Origin: Phenylobacterium immobile (ATCC 35973)
GTDB lineage: Bacteria > Pseudomonadota > Alphaproteobacteria > Caulobacterales > Caulobacteraceae
Direction of reading: 5' to 3'
NCBI RefSeq assembly: GCF_001375595.1
Contig: NZ_CVJQ01000001.1
Span: forward strand, 2,063,501 to 2,127,500
DNA: 64,000 nt
Shown: piece after piece, positions 9,072 through 17,801 of the stretch
Position numbering within the stretch: position 1 is the first letter of the stretch
Layout of the letters: each line of letters begins with the position of its first letter
Made by a program: the position numbers and the translations under genes
The notes under the pieces: model-generated
What the model saw: the letters and a program-made list of their open reading frames with translations, nothing else
Databases searched by the model: none
Told to the model about the DNA's origin: nothing

Positions 9072-10055
9072 CTACTTGATGCGGGCCATGCTGCGGTTCA
9101 GGAAATCAACGATGTCCTGGGCTCTTTGTTCGCGCTCGTTTGCGGCGGCCTCAAGGCCGGCGCGGGCCGCGCCGGCGAAGACGGCGGCCTCGTTGACGTC
9201 GGACAGGACCTTGTCGATCACCTGCTCCAGGTCGCTGAAGTCCGGGGCGCAGGCGACGACGTGGGCGCCAGGCTTGAAGATGTCGAAGCCGTGGGTCTGG
9301 ACGAAGCCGCTCTCGGCCTTGATGACGACGCAGCCGGCGAAGACCGCCTCGAAGTCCTTCCAGGAATATTCGCCGTAGCCATAGGGCGAGACCAGGATCT
9401 TGGAGTCGCCCAGCGCCGCGGCGTAGGTGTCGGGCCCTAGCGAACGGCCGATCCCCAGCAGGACGTTGTGCTTGGTCATGCCGGCGAGAATCCGGCAGGC
9501 GTCCTCGCGGTGCCTGGTGATCAGATCGACGTCGTAGTTGACGACGCCGGAGAAGAAGACGTCCGCCGTGCGATGGCGCACCTTCGGTGTCTTGCGGCCG
9601 CGCACGCGGGTGTAGCGGTCCTTGTGGGCGAAGATCTGCAGGATCACCTCGATCTTATCGAGCTCCTCCTCGCTGAACACCACGCGCACCGGTGTCGCCG
9701 GCTCATCCGACAGCAGCGTGTGGTGATAGCGATCCAAGAGGGTGGGCGCATTGTAGAGCGCCTTGTCGCGCAGGCCGGTTTCCTTCGCGTAGCCGATCAC
9801 GTGCGGGTTCTTCAGCAGGGGCCGGTTCTTCGCCGGGATGCTGCCGCTGGCGTTGCGCTCATAGATGATGGTCGGCGAATCGATCGACTGCGGCGAACGG
9901 CGGTCGGTGACCACTTGGCTCTGCACGATCTGAACGTCCGCGCCTTCAAGATTGCGGCCGATCGTCCAGCCGAGGTCAGCGATCTGCGATTCCGCTTCGA
10001 ACCAGCCGTCAAAGCGATGGATGTACTTCTCATCGACGTCGATATTGACCTTCAC
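9072..10055 (-). CDS. Glycosyltransferase, GT-B-like
   Basis: 327 residues. The C-terminal half has the layout of a GT-B nucleotide-sugar domain: ILVSPYGYGEYSWKDFEAVFAGCVVIK, then a loading/spacing segment and a helical tail. The N-terminal half starts MKVNIDVDEKYIHRFDGWF and contains YERNASGSIPAKN, like acceptor-binding halves of similar proteins in capsule loci. It lies 15 bases upstream of the beta-helix gene and 72 bases downstream of the TPR gene. Sugar and linkage cannot be read from sequence. Confidence 0.75.
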   Translation of the reverse strand: MKVNIDVDEKYIHRFDGWFEAESQIADLGWTIGRNLEGADVQIVQSQVVTDRRSPQSIDSPTIIYERNASGSIPAKNRPLLKNPHVIGYAKETGLRDKALYNAPTLLDRYHHTLLSDEPATPVRVVFSEEELDKIEVILQIFAHKDRYTRVRGRKTPKVRHRTADVFFSGVVNYDVDLITRHREDACRILAGMTKHNVLLGIGRSLGPDTYAAALGDSKILVSPYGYGEYSWKDFEAVFAGCVVIKAESGFVQTHGFDIFKPGAHVVACAPDFSDLEQVIDKVLSDVNEAAVFAGAARAGLEAAANEREQRAQDIVDFLNRSMARIK

Positions 10056-10127
10056 GGGCGGGTTCCTGTTCTCGATGTTCGTAGCGGCGCCGGACCTGAG
10101 CGCTTCTTAGGCCGGTACATTGCGTAT

Positions 10128-11810
10128 TTATGTCGGGGCGTCGCCATTCACCTGCGCGGCGACCTTAGGCGAACGCGCGCGCAGGGCGAAGCCGATCACG
10201 CCGATGGCGGCCTGGGCGCCCCCTGGGCCCTGGTTGTGCGTTTCCGGGCAGGTGATCTGCAGCCGGACAGGCCCCCCTTCGAGGGTCACCTCAATGGCGC
10301 GCCAATCGGTGTGGGCCGCCGCCAGAACGCCCTGGTCGGATGCGAGCGCGTCGACGGCGATGGTGAAGTTGCACGGTCCCTCCAGCGAGGAGCGCAGGCC
10401 GATCAGCAATTCATGAGGGCCCGCCTCGACGATCGGGTCGATCAGCAGGCTGGCGCCGCCCGCCCGGGTCCAGCAACCCCAGTGGTCGGGCCACCACCAG
10501 CCCTCGCCGCAGCGCGCCAGGGCGTCGGCCGCCGATGTCTCGGCTTCGGGGTCAACACCCAGGCCGTAGTAAACGTCCGTCTGGACCAGCAGGCTCGGCG
10601 GCGACGCATCGCCGCCGGCGAATCGCCGGGCGATCTCGCCGATGGCGGCGGCCCGCCGCGCGCCATCCGCGCCGAGGACGAACAGCGCCTCGCGGCGCAG
10701 GTTGAGGTCGCGGGCCTCAGCCCAACGCAGCATCGCCGCAGCGTCGGCCTCATGATCCACCAAGACCGCAAGGGTTTGCGGCATCGCGGCGAAGAGCTCG
10801 CGACCGATCGCGTCGTCGCCGGCGACCTCAGCGGCGGCCGGCAGGTAGACCAGGGTGCGAATCGACCGGGCCCGGCGCAGCGCCCGCAACTCCAGATCAA
10901 ATGCGCCGGCCGTGTCGTGGCCAGCGAAATCGACGATCACCGCCCCGTCGGCGAAGGCGCACGGCGCCCCAGCAGCGGAGAGCAGGTTGAGCAGGGTCAG
11001 CAGGTCGGTCGCCGGCGGCTCGCCAGCGCGGCCGGCCAGGGCGGCGCGGAAAGCTTCGACCAGCAGGCTGGCCGGCAAACGACGCAAGCCTGGGGACGCA
11101 TGGCGGCCGCCGCACAGCAACACGTCTTCGCTGCTTTCGACCACGTCGACGACCAGGGCCATGCAGGCGAGGTCCACCGGTGAGGGCGCGCCAGTCAATA
11201 GCGCCTCGACAAGGCGGGTGACGTGCAGGACGACCGGCGTCGCATCGGCGGGCCCGGCGCCCAGAGCCTCGGCCAGAGCCTCCAGCGAGAAGCGATGATC
11301 GTGATGAACCAGCCCCGCCAGTTCGCGGGTGCTGTCCCGCGCCAACCCCTCGATGTCGAGGGCGCGCATGTAGGCGAGCGCCGCGTCGGTCATACGGCCC
11401 TGCAGCTTCAGCGCGTGACCCAGATTGAGATAGGTGTCGGCGTTGGTCGGCTCCTGCCCGGCGGCGACGCGGTAAGCGCCTTCCGCCGCGCCAGGATCAC
11501 CGGCCTCCTTCAGGGCGTGGCCGAACTGCACCCAGATGTGGGTCAGTTGCGGATTGATCGACAGAGCCTCGGCATAGGCATAGGCCGCGCTGCGCCAGTC
11601 CCGACGATCGCGCGCCTGGTCGCCACGCCCCGCCGCGGCGGCGGCGCGCAACTTGTCCGGGCCGAAATTGAGCATCAGCCGCCGGAATCGGTTCGGCTGA
11701 GCCTGAGGCAGCGCTGGCAGGTCGAGGGCGGCGTTCGCCGGCGGCGCGATCGACAGGGCGGAGTCGGCGGACATCGGCCGAACATCGCGGGATCGACGGA
11801 ATAAATCCAT
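10128..11810 (-). CDS. TPR protein with C-terminal beta-sandwich, glycan-locus type
   Basis: 560 residues from the ATG at 11810; the frame stays open further upstream inside the glycosyltransferase gene, but that part is shadow. Residues about 55-180 form tetratricopeptide repeats (SAAYAYAEALSINPQLTHIWVQ, AYRVAAGQEPTNADTYLNLG). The C-terminal 120 residues hold a beta-sandwich with the signature GWWWPDHWGCWT, a type seen fused to glycosyltransferases. It is a full-length paralog of the gene at 24689-26329. No transferase motif is evident, so a scaffold or sugar-binding role in the assembly machinery is my inference. Confidence 0.75.
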   Translation of the reverse strand: MDLFRRSRDVRPMSADSALSIAPPANAALDLPALPQAQPNRFRRLMLNFGPDKLRAAAAAGRGDQARDRRDWRSAAYAYAEALSINPQLTHIWVQFGHALKEAGDPGAAEGAYRVAAGQEPTNADTYLNLGHALKLQGRMTDAALAYMRALDIEGLARDSTRELAGLVHHDHRFSLEALAEALGAGPADATPVVLHVTRLVEALLTGAPSPVDLACMALVVDVVESSEDVLLCGGRHASPGLRRLPASLLVEAFRAALAGRAGEPPATDLLTLLNLLSAAGAPCAFADGAVIVDFAGHDTAGAFDLELRALRRARSIRTLVYLPAAAEVAGDDAIGRELFAAMPQTLAVLVDHEADAAAMLRWAEARDLNLRREALFVLGADGARRAAAIGEIARRFAGGDASPPSLLVQTDVYYGLGVDPEAETSAADALARCGEGWWWPDHWGCWTRAGGASLLIDPIVEAGPHELLIGLRSSLEGPCNFTIAVDALASDQGVLAAAHTDWRAIEVTLEGGPVRLQITCPETHNQGPGGAQAAIGVIGFALRARSPKVAAQVNGDAPT

Positions 11811-11871
11811 CGTCAAGTCCGCCGCGCGGGCTGGAAGTTTCCGCGCTGCGCAACCGACATGCGCAGGACGG

Positions 11872-12942
11872 TCAAGCCAGGATCTCGCTGAAGAGTTCGA
11901 ATTCCGAATAGGCGGCCTTGTCGATCGTGTAGTCGAGCGCGGTGGCGATGGCCGCGCGGCGCATCCGCTCGCGCGCCGAGGGGCGCAGGCCGACGTAGGC
12001 GGCGACCGCCGCCATGATCTCCGCGTCGCTGCGCGTATCGACGCGGAAGCCGTTGATCCAATGGCGCAGATATTCGTCCGAGCCACCCAGCAGCGGCACC
12101 AGCGGCACACATCCGCAGGCCATACCCTCCAGCCCCGTACGTCCGAAGGCCTGAAAGTCCGACAGGTCCAGGAACATGTCCGACTGGCGCAGCACCTCTG
12201 CAACGCCGGCGCGGCTCAAAGGGCCACGATTGTCGATCGACGGCGACAGGCGGACGCCGGCCTCGTCCAGATCCGACTGGGCGCAGCCGAACACCACAAC
12301 CTCGACTTGATCCGGGAAAGCCTGAACGAGCATTTCCAGAATTCGGGCGGTGCGGTGCGGCGCGCGGCGCGGCGTCAACGGCCGCAGCATCGCGCTGATT
12401 GTCACCCGTGAACCCTCAACGCCGCGGGGGCCGGGATGGTAGGTGTCGTGGTCGATGCTGGGCGTGACCTTGGCCACGGGCCGGTGGTGGTTGGCGCTGA
12501 CGATGTCGCACAGGAAGCGCGTCTTGGCGAACAACTGGGCATCCGGGATCACCGTGTAGGAGGCCCGCGACTCGTCCCACTCCGGCGTATGCGGAATGTT
12601 GAACAGGGGCTCGTAGTCCTGGATGTAGTAGCCCGCCCGCGGCGCGGCCGATCCCAAGCGACCCTGAACCTGGGCGACAAGATGGGCCGAGCGCCAGGTC
12701 GTCGCGACGGTCAGGTCATAGCCCCTAGCGGCGTCGGCGACCTCGTCAGCGCTCTGAAAAGGATGCAGAGCCACCGGACCATCCAGCATTTCGGGATAGG
12801 TCGTCAGAAACGGATCGAGGGTCGCCGCCGTCGTGCAGATGCCAACCTGCGCGCCCAGGCGATGCAGGCCATGGGCCTCCTGCACCACCGAGTGCGCGCC
12901 GCCGCCGCCGCCGGCGCCGGGAAGAACGAAGAGCACGCGCAT
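11872..12942 (-). CDS. Glycosyltransferase family 4
   Basis: 356 residues. The N-terminus (MRVLFVLPGAGGGGGAHSVVQEA) is a typical GT4 glycine-rich donor loop, and the C-terminal half has GLEGMACGCVPLVPLLGGSDEYL in place of the usual E-x7-E motif. The start ATG shares a base with the stop of the upstream gene (TGATG at 12944-12940), so translation is coupled; the longer open frame to 13500 is shadow. Cytoplasmic enzyme adding a sugar to the growing chain; donor unknown. Confidence 0.88.
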   Translation of the reverse strand: MRVLFVLPGAGGGGGAHSVVQEAHGLHRLGAQVGICTTAATLDPFLTTYPEMLDGPVALHPFQSADEVADAARGYDLTVATTWRSAHLVAQVQGRLGSAAPRAGYYIQDYEPLFNIPHTPEWDESRASYTVIPDAQLFAKTRFLCDIVSANHHRPVAKVTPSIDHDTYHPGPRGVEGSRVTISAMLRPLTPRRAPHRTARILEMLVQAFPDQVEVVVFGCAQSDLDEAGVRLSPSIDNRGPLSRAGVAEVLRQSDMFLDLSDFQAFGRTGLEGMACGCVPLVPLLGGSDEYLRHWINGFRVDTRSDAEIMAAVAAYVGLRPSARERMRRAAIATALDYTIDKAAYSEFELFSEILA

Positions 12943-15713
12943 CAGGAGGTCGCCTTCAAGCGTCGGCGCAGCGCATCGCGCAGCTGCGCCATGGCGGGGG
13001 TCTCCAGGAATTGCCTCCCGATGGCGCGGAAGTCGACCTCCGGGTGCATGGCCCGAAGCGCGCGGTCGCCGGCCGCCGTCAGTTCGGCGCGACGACCTTG
13101 GCCAAAGCTCGCGGATTTGACGTGGTGGACGTAGACGTGGTCGGCGACGCAGAGACGATAGCCAGCCTTGGCGGCGCGCAGGCACATGTCGTTCTCCTCG
13201 CCGTAGCCCTCGGGGAAGGCGGCCTCGTCGAAGCCGCCGATCTCCTCGAAGACGCTGCGGCGGATCAAAGTGCAGAACCCGTTGAGGAGGGGCGTGTCGG
13301 GAAAGGCGTGCAGAGAAACGTCCCGGACCGCGTCGGCCATGTCCTGCACGGTCCAGCCCTGCGGCAGGCGATTGACCATCCAGCGGCCCGCCCCGTCGTA
13401 GAGCTCCGGCACCGACTGATAGGTCGCCGCATTGGACACTGGCCCGACGAGCGCGATCCGCGGATCGGCCGCGGCGACATCGAGCAGACCTTTGAGCCAC
13501 CCGTCGCTAACCAGCGTGTCGCTGTTCAGCAGCACGACCCAGTCTGCGGATGAACCCAGGACCGCGCGATTGGCGCTGGCGGTGTAGCCCAGGTTCTTAA
13601 GGTTACGGGTCAGCCGCATCCACGGCTTGTCGTCGATGAAGGCCTCGATGCGGACGCGGCAGTCCTCATCGGAGCCGTCGTCGACGATCCGCACGGTGTG
13701 CGGCACCGTCGTGCGCCGCGCGAGCGAATCCAGGCAGGCGAGAACCTCCTCGGTGGCGTTGTGCACGCAGACGGCGACTTCGACGCTGCCCTTAAGCTCC
13801 GGCCAAGTCCAACGCGGCGTCGGCATGCGCGCCGCGGCGATGGCGCCGGTCTCGGGCTCGGCCTTCAAGGCGACAGGCGTCAACCAGGCCTCAACGCCGC
13901 GGATCAGCCCCACCTGGGCGAGGATGCGACTGTCCTCGAGCTGGACCGGCGGCGGCGGCGCTTCCGGCGCGCGCTCAGCGCTCTCCAACCGCACGCCTCG
14001 AATCTGCATGGCCAGCGACTGACGCACGGCGAAGCCGAGGAAATATTCGCTGGACAGATGTTCGCTGTCGTCGACGTGGAGCATGTCCGGCTCGACGACA
14101 AAGCCAAAGGTCTGGGTCCGCCACTGACGCGAAAGAAGAACCTGGCGGGCGATCACCACCACCGGCGTCTCGAATTCGCGAACCTCCTGACCGACGCGGC
14201 GCAGCGTCCGCCGAAACAGCAGGACCTGGCCGACGAGCAGCCATTGCCGATCCAGCAGGTGGTGGTCGCCGGGCGATTCGCCGACGTCGCCAGCCCGCGC
14301 AGTGAAGGTGACCTGGAAGCGACCTTCCAGGCGAACAGGCTGCAGCTTGATCTCCAGCCGACAACCCTCGGGGGTGGCCGGCGCGGAGATCGACAGTCCC
14401 CATTCGGGGACGCGGACTGAGGGGTCAGGCGCTGGAACGGCGGCGAAATACGCCGGGACGTCGGTCTTGTGTTTGTAGAACCACCAGCCTTCGGCGGTTT
14501 CAAAATGGGTGCGCGCTTCGCGGCCCGAGATGCCATTGGGCCAGTGCTGCAAATCGCCATTCACCAGCAGGTTGAACCCAGGCGCCAGGCCCCGCGACAT
14601 CATCTGCTCGAACCGGCCCTCGCCATCGTCGCCGCAGGCGACGCCGGCTAACTCAAGATAGCCGGGCTGGCCCGTCAGCGCCCGAGCGGAGACGCGGAAG
14701 GTCAGGGTCGGACCCGCGGCGCCGGAGAGCGGCGCGACGCCCTGCCGGAAACCCCAGTCGGCGTCGCAGACCGAACGGGTCGCCGCCACGACGGTCTCGC
14801 CGTCCAGCAGAGCGAGTTCGACCTCGACCAGCCGTGAGGCGCGGCCGAACAGGCCGAGCGCCAGCGCCTCCGCCTCGCCTTCCCGGCGCGGCGTGGCGAC
14901 CCGCTGCTCAAGGATTGGGGTGAAAGCCTCATGGTCGACCCGCACCGACAGGGTCGCGCCGGAGAGGCCGCGGCGATCCCGCACCTCTGGCGCGAATGCG
15001 TAGGCGCCGCGCCGGATCTCGGCGGCGAGCAGCGTCCAGCCGGCGGGACCCTCGGCGGTCCAGTGGGCGAAGTCGCTGTTGACGCTCAACCGCGCGCCTT
15101 CGGTGTGACGAACCCGCAGATTCTCGGCCAGGACCACGCCATCCGCCGTCAAGACGGCTGCGGCGACGTCTGTTGCGGCGACTCCCGGCGGCAGGTTGAA
15201 GCGCGCCGCGCCGTCCCGAACCGCCGCGGTCAGCCGCGCAATCTCCGGCCCTGCCGGATCCTGCAGGATGATCGTCAGTCCATAGCCGTTGGGCAGCACG
15301 ACGACCGGGCCGAACCCGACCGTGCATTCGTCGCCCTTAGCCTCGAGCCATCCCTGCAAAGGCGGGAACACGGCCTCCACGCCCGCCGCACGAACGACGG
15401 CGCCATGACGGGCCAATTCCAGAGGGCTGCGGCCCGGCGTGCGCAGGATGAAGCTGGCGGCGCGGCCGGCGGCCACCCGTTCGAAAGACATCTGGTCTGA
15501 GGACAAGGGCGCGCCATCGAGCCAAATCTCGATGGGGCCCGCGAAATCGGCTGGCGCGCCGCTGACGACGCACTCGGCCGCAGTCGGCGTCAGACGCCGG
15601 ATTTCCGGCCGTGGACGGATCGTCGCCGCGTCATCCTCGCCTCTCGCCTCGGCCATCAAGCCCCCGATCACCGCGCCCGCTCTCCCCGCAGCCGCGCCGC
15701 CTTCCCGGCTCAA
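12942..15713 (-). CDS. Large glycosyltransferase family 2 protein with N-terminal beta domains
   Basis: 923 residues. The C-terminal domain (about 640-870) is a GT-A/GT2 enzyme: VAVCVHNATEEVLACLDSLA, VRIVDDGSDED, LGYTASANRAVLGSSADWVVLLNSDT, then PEGYGEENDMCLRA. The first 600 residues are beta-rich and probably form several carbohydrate-binding-like domains. The start is a TTG at 15713, supported by AAGGAG eight bases upstream and a four-base TTGA overlap with the preceding gene; an ATG at 15656 is the alternative. Coupled to the GT4 gene downstream. Confidence 0.85.
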   Translation of the reverse strand: MSREGGAAAGRAGAVIGGLMAEARGEDDAATIRPRPEIRRLTPTAAECVVSGAPADFAGPIEIWLDGAPLSSDQMSFERVAAGRAASFILRTPGRSPLELARHGAVVRAAGVEAVFPPLQGWLEAKGDECTVGFGPVVVLPNGYGLTIILQDPAGPEIARLTAAVRDGAARFNLPPGVAATDVAAAVLTADGVVLAENLRVRHTEGARLSVNSDFAHWTAEGPAGWTLLAAEIRRGAYAFAPEVRDRRGLSGATLSVRVDHEAFTPILEQRVATPRREGEAEALALGLFGRASRLVEVELALLDGETVVAATRSVCDADWGFRQGVAPLSGAAGPTLTFRVSARALTGQPGYLELAGVACGDDGEGRFEQMMSRGLAPGFNLLVNGDLQHWPNGISGREARTHFETAEGWWFYKHKTDVPAYFAAVPAPDPSVRVPEWGLSISAPATPEGCRLEIKLQPVRLEGRFQVTFTARAGDVGESPGDHHLLDRQWLLVGQVLLFRRTLRRVGQEVREFETPVVVIARQVLLSRQWRTQTFGFVVEPDMLHVDDSEHLSSEYFLGFAVRQSLAMQIRGVRLESAERAPEAPPPPVQLEDSRILAQVGLIRGVEAWLTPVALKAEPETGAIAAARMPTPRWTWPELKGSVEVAVCVHNATEEVLACLDSLARRTTVPHTVRIVDDGSDEDCRVRIEAFIDDKPWMRLTRNLKNLGYTASANRAVLGSSADWVVLLNSDTLVSDGWLKGLLDVAAADPRIALVGPVSNAATYQSVPELYDGAGRWMVNRLPQGWTVQDMADAVRDVSLHAFPDTPLLNGFCTLIRRSVFEEIGGFDEAAFPEGYGEENDMCLRAAKAGYRLCVADHVYVHHVKSASFGQGRRAELTAAGDRALRAMHPEVDFRAIGRQFLETPAMAQLRDALRRRLKATS

Positions 15714-17800
15714 TTAACAGACTCCTTCAGCGATGACATTGGCCTTCTCGCCGGCGCATTCGCCCGTTGCTCGGCCAGCCGCGTCTCAATAGCCGCAGCG
15801 ATCCGGTGCGCCGCGGGGCCCGGCAGGAAGGCGCGCGCGAGGAAGGCCTCATTGGTCCGAAGCAACTTCGCCTCCGGCGCCCCCAGGAAGCGAAGAAAGT
15901 CTTCAGCTGACTGAAGAACCGGGAGCGGGGCGTAGGCCGAGAGATCAAGGCCGTAGCCGAACAAGGCCACGGGCCTGCCCGCCCGCGCGGCGTCCACCGC
16001 CACCGTCGACGGTGTCGTCGCCACCCGATCGGCGTCTGCCATAAGCGCTTGGGCGGTGTAGGGCTCCCACTGAGGGTCGCGCGGGTCGATCAGCAGGATG
16101 TTGCGGCCGCGGGGCGCCGACAGCGGATGACGGGTCAGCCAGCGGCCGGCATGGTGCGGCTTCAGCAGGAAAAGCGTGTCTGGGGCGGCGGCGGCGGCGG
16201 CGGCTATGTCGGTCAGCACGCGCGCGCGCCAGGCGTCATCGTAGCGCTCCCAATGCAGGTTCTCGAAGACCGCGACGCGCGCCGTCCACGGCCCGTGAGG
16301 CCAGGCCAGGCGACCAGCCGCCAGAGCCGGTGATTTCGGATCGCCGAGCGGTCGTACAGCCGAGCGGGTCTGTGCGGTCACCCAGTTCGGCAAGGCCGCC
16401 GCTGGCCCCCAGGTGAAGACGCGATCGGCCCCGAAGTCTACAGCCGCGCCGCCCTGCCGATAGGTGAGGCCGATATTCTCGAAGCCATGCTGCAGCGAGA
16501 ACGCCGGCAGTCCGGCCGCGATAGCGCGATCGGTCAGCCCTCGCCCCGCCCTGTGCGCCTCGACGCTGGCGTCGGCGGCGACCAGCACGCCGGCCGACTG
16601 ATCCAGACCCGGCGCTTCGCCCCGGATCGCCGCTTCCCGAGAGATCGTCTCGACCTCGAAGCCGGCGGCGCCAAGTCGGGCGAAGGTGCGGGGCGATTCT
16701 GCGCGCAACCAATCGGAGACCGCGATCCGCAGGCTGAGCGCGCCCCGCGCCTTAAGGGCCTCCACAACGGGGGCCATGACGTCGAGATCCTGCGCCAGGT
16801 CGAAGAAGGCGAGTAGCTGGGGCGGTTGCATAGTGACGGGCCTTGACCTGCCGCCCGAAAAGGCGCGATCGAGCGCCGCGCCCCAGGACAGGGCGACACG
16901 CGCCGGCGACTGTCGCTCAGCCTGCAGACTAGCCGCGGAGATCGCCGCCGCACGTGCTTCATGACCGCCAGCCAGCGCCCGATCCAGGCCCCGATCCCAG
17001 TCGCCGATCACGCCAAGATTTGCGAGGCCGTCAAGGGAGGGATGCGAGCTGGCCGTGAACGGCGCAGCGGCCATCAGGGCGGAACGGGCCCAGATGGCGG
17101 GTCGGTCCGAGCCAAGCGGCGCCCGGCCATAGGCGATGGCGACGCCGCACGCCGTTTCGAGAGCGGCTAGGCCAAGCACCCCCTCGGGCCCAAGGCGCAA
17201 GCCAGCGAGTCCGATATCGGCGAGGTCCACGCGCTCAGGATCGCTGATGAAGAGTTCGATCGTGACGTGGTGGCGCGCGCGCGCGCGCGCCAAGGCGGGA
17301 GCGACGACCGCAAGCCCATCGGCGTCACCGACCACCAGCAAGGCCCCCGGGCTGGGCGCCTGGTCATCGATCGCGTCGACTTCCGCGCCGAGCGCGCCGC
17401 GCACGAGCAAGTCCTCCGCTCGCCTCGCGCCCAATCCGCGGGCGGCGATCACCGAGAGGCCCAGCGGCGCTGGATAGCGCGAGGCCAACGAAGCATCCTC
17501 CCGCGCGACGATAAGCGGCGCGCCAAGGCGGGCCAGACGCTCCAGGTCGCCGGCGCCGAGGCCGCCCACCGGCTGGACGGCGACGCGGCCCGCAAAGGTC
17601 TCGATCAGGCCAAGGTCGACGTCGGTCAGCGCGCCCTCGGCCATCAACACGAGAACCGCGCCGGCGCTCGCGTCGAGGTCAGCGCTGGTGGTCAGCCGGA
17701 TGTTGCGCCCCGCCTGCGCCAGCACCGCCGGGTAGAGCGCCGTCCTTTCGGCAAGCCCGAGGCCGCGCCAGTGGTCGGGCAGTTTCCAGAAGACGTTCAT
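15710..17800 (-). CDS. Polysaccharide biosynthesis protein, KpsC/CDP-glycerol-transferase-like GT-B
   Basis: 696 residues. The C-terminal half reads like the nucleotide-binding part of KpsC/KpsS or CDP-glycerol glycerophosphotransferases: SLQHGFENIGLTY, VFTWGP, LFLLKPHH, DPRDP, and a Ser/Thr-rich TTPSTVAVDAARAGRPVALFGYG. The N-terminal half (MNVFWKLPDHWRGLGLAERTALYP) is only weakly familiar. In capsule systems such proteins add Kdo linkers or phosphopolyol units; which one applies is not clear. It contains a (GC)9 tract at 17273-17290. One base separates it from the upstream gene. Confidence 0.72.
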   Translation of the reverse strand: MNVFWKLPDHWRGLGLAERTALYPAVLAQAGRNIRLTTSADLDASAGAVLVLMAEGALTDVDLGLIETFAGRVAVQPVGGLGAGDLERLARLGAPLIVAREDASLASRYPAPLGLSVIAARGLGARRAEDLLVRGALGAEVDAIDDQAPSPGALLVVGDADGLAVVAPALARARARHHVTIELFISDPERVDLADIGLAGLRLGPEGVLGLAALETACGVAIAYGRAPLGSDRPAIWARSALMAAAPFTASSHPSLDGLANLGVIGDWDRGLDRALAGGHEARAAAISAASLQAERQSPARVALSWGAALDRAFSGGRSRPVTMQPPQLLAFFDLAQDLDVMAPVVEALKARGALSLRIAVSDWLRAESPRTFARLGAAGFEVETISREAAIRGEAPGLDQSAGVLVAADASVEAHRAGRGLTDRAIAAGLPAFSLQHGFENIGLTYRQGGAAVDFGADRVFTWGPAAALPNWVTAQTRSAVRPLGDPKSPALAAGRLAWPHGPWTARVAVFENLHWERYDDAWRARVLTDIAAAAAAAPDTLFLLKPHHAGRWLTRHPLSAPRGRNILLIDPRDPQWEPYTAQALMADADRVATTPSTVAVDAARAGRPVALFGYGLDLSAYAPLPVLQSAEDFLRFLGAPEAKLLRTNEAFLARAFLPGPAAHRIAAAIETRLAEQRANAPARRPMSSLKESVN
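17273..17290. repeat. (GC)9 dinucleotide tract inside a coding region
   Basis: Eighteen bases of uninterrupted alternating GC inside the KpsC-like gene, coding for alternating Ala/Arg on the minus strand. Such tracts can slip during replication and can form Z-DNA. A change of one repeat unit would shift the frame of the gene. Confidence 0.8.
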
Positions 17801-17801
17801 G

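Noticed and set aside
7998..11183. Large plus-strand open frames (480 and 571 codons) opposite the beta-helix, GT and TPR genes
   Set aside because: Arg/Ala/Gly/His-rich translations without family features, lying fully opposite well-supported genes; typical of high-GC antisense frames.
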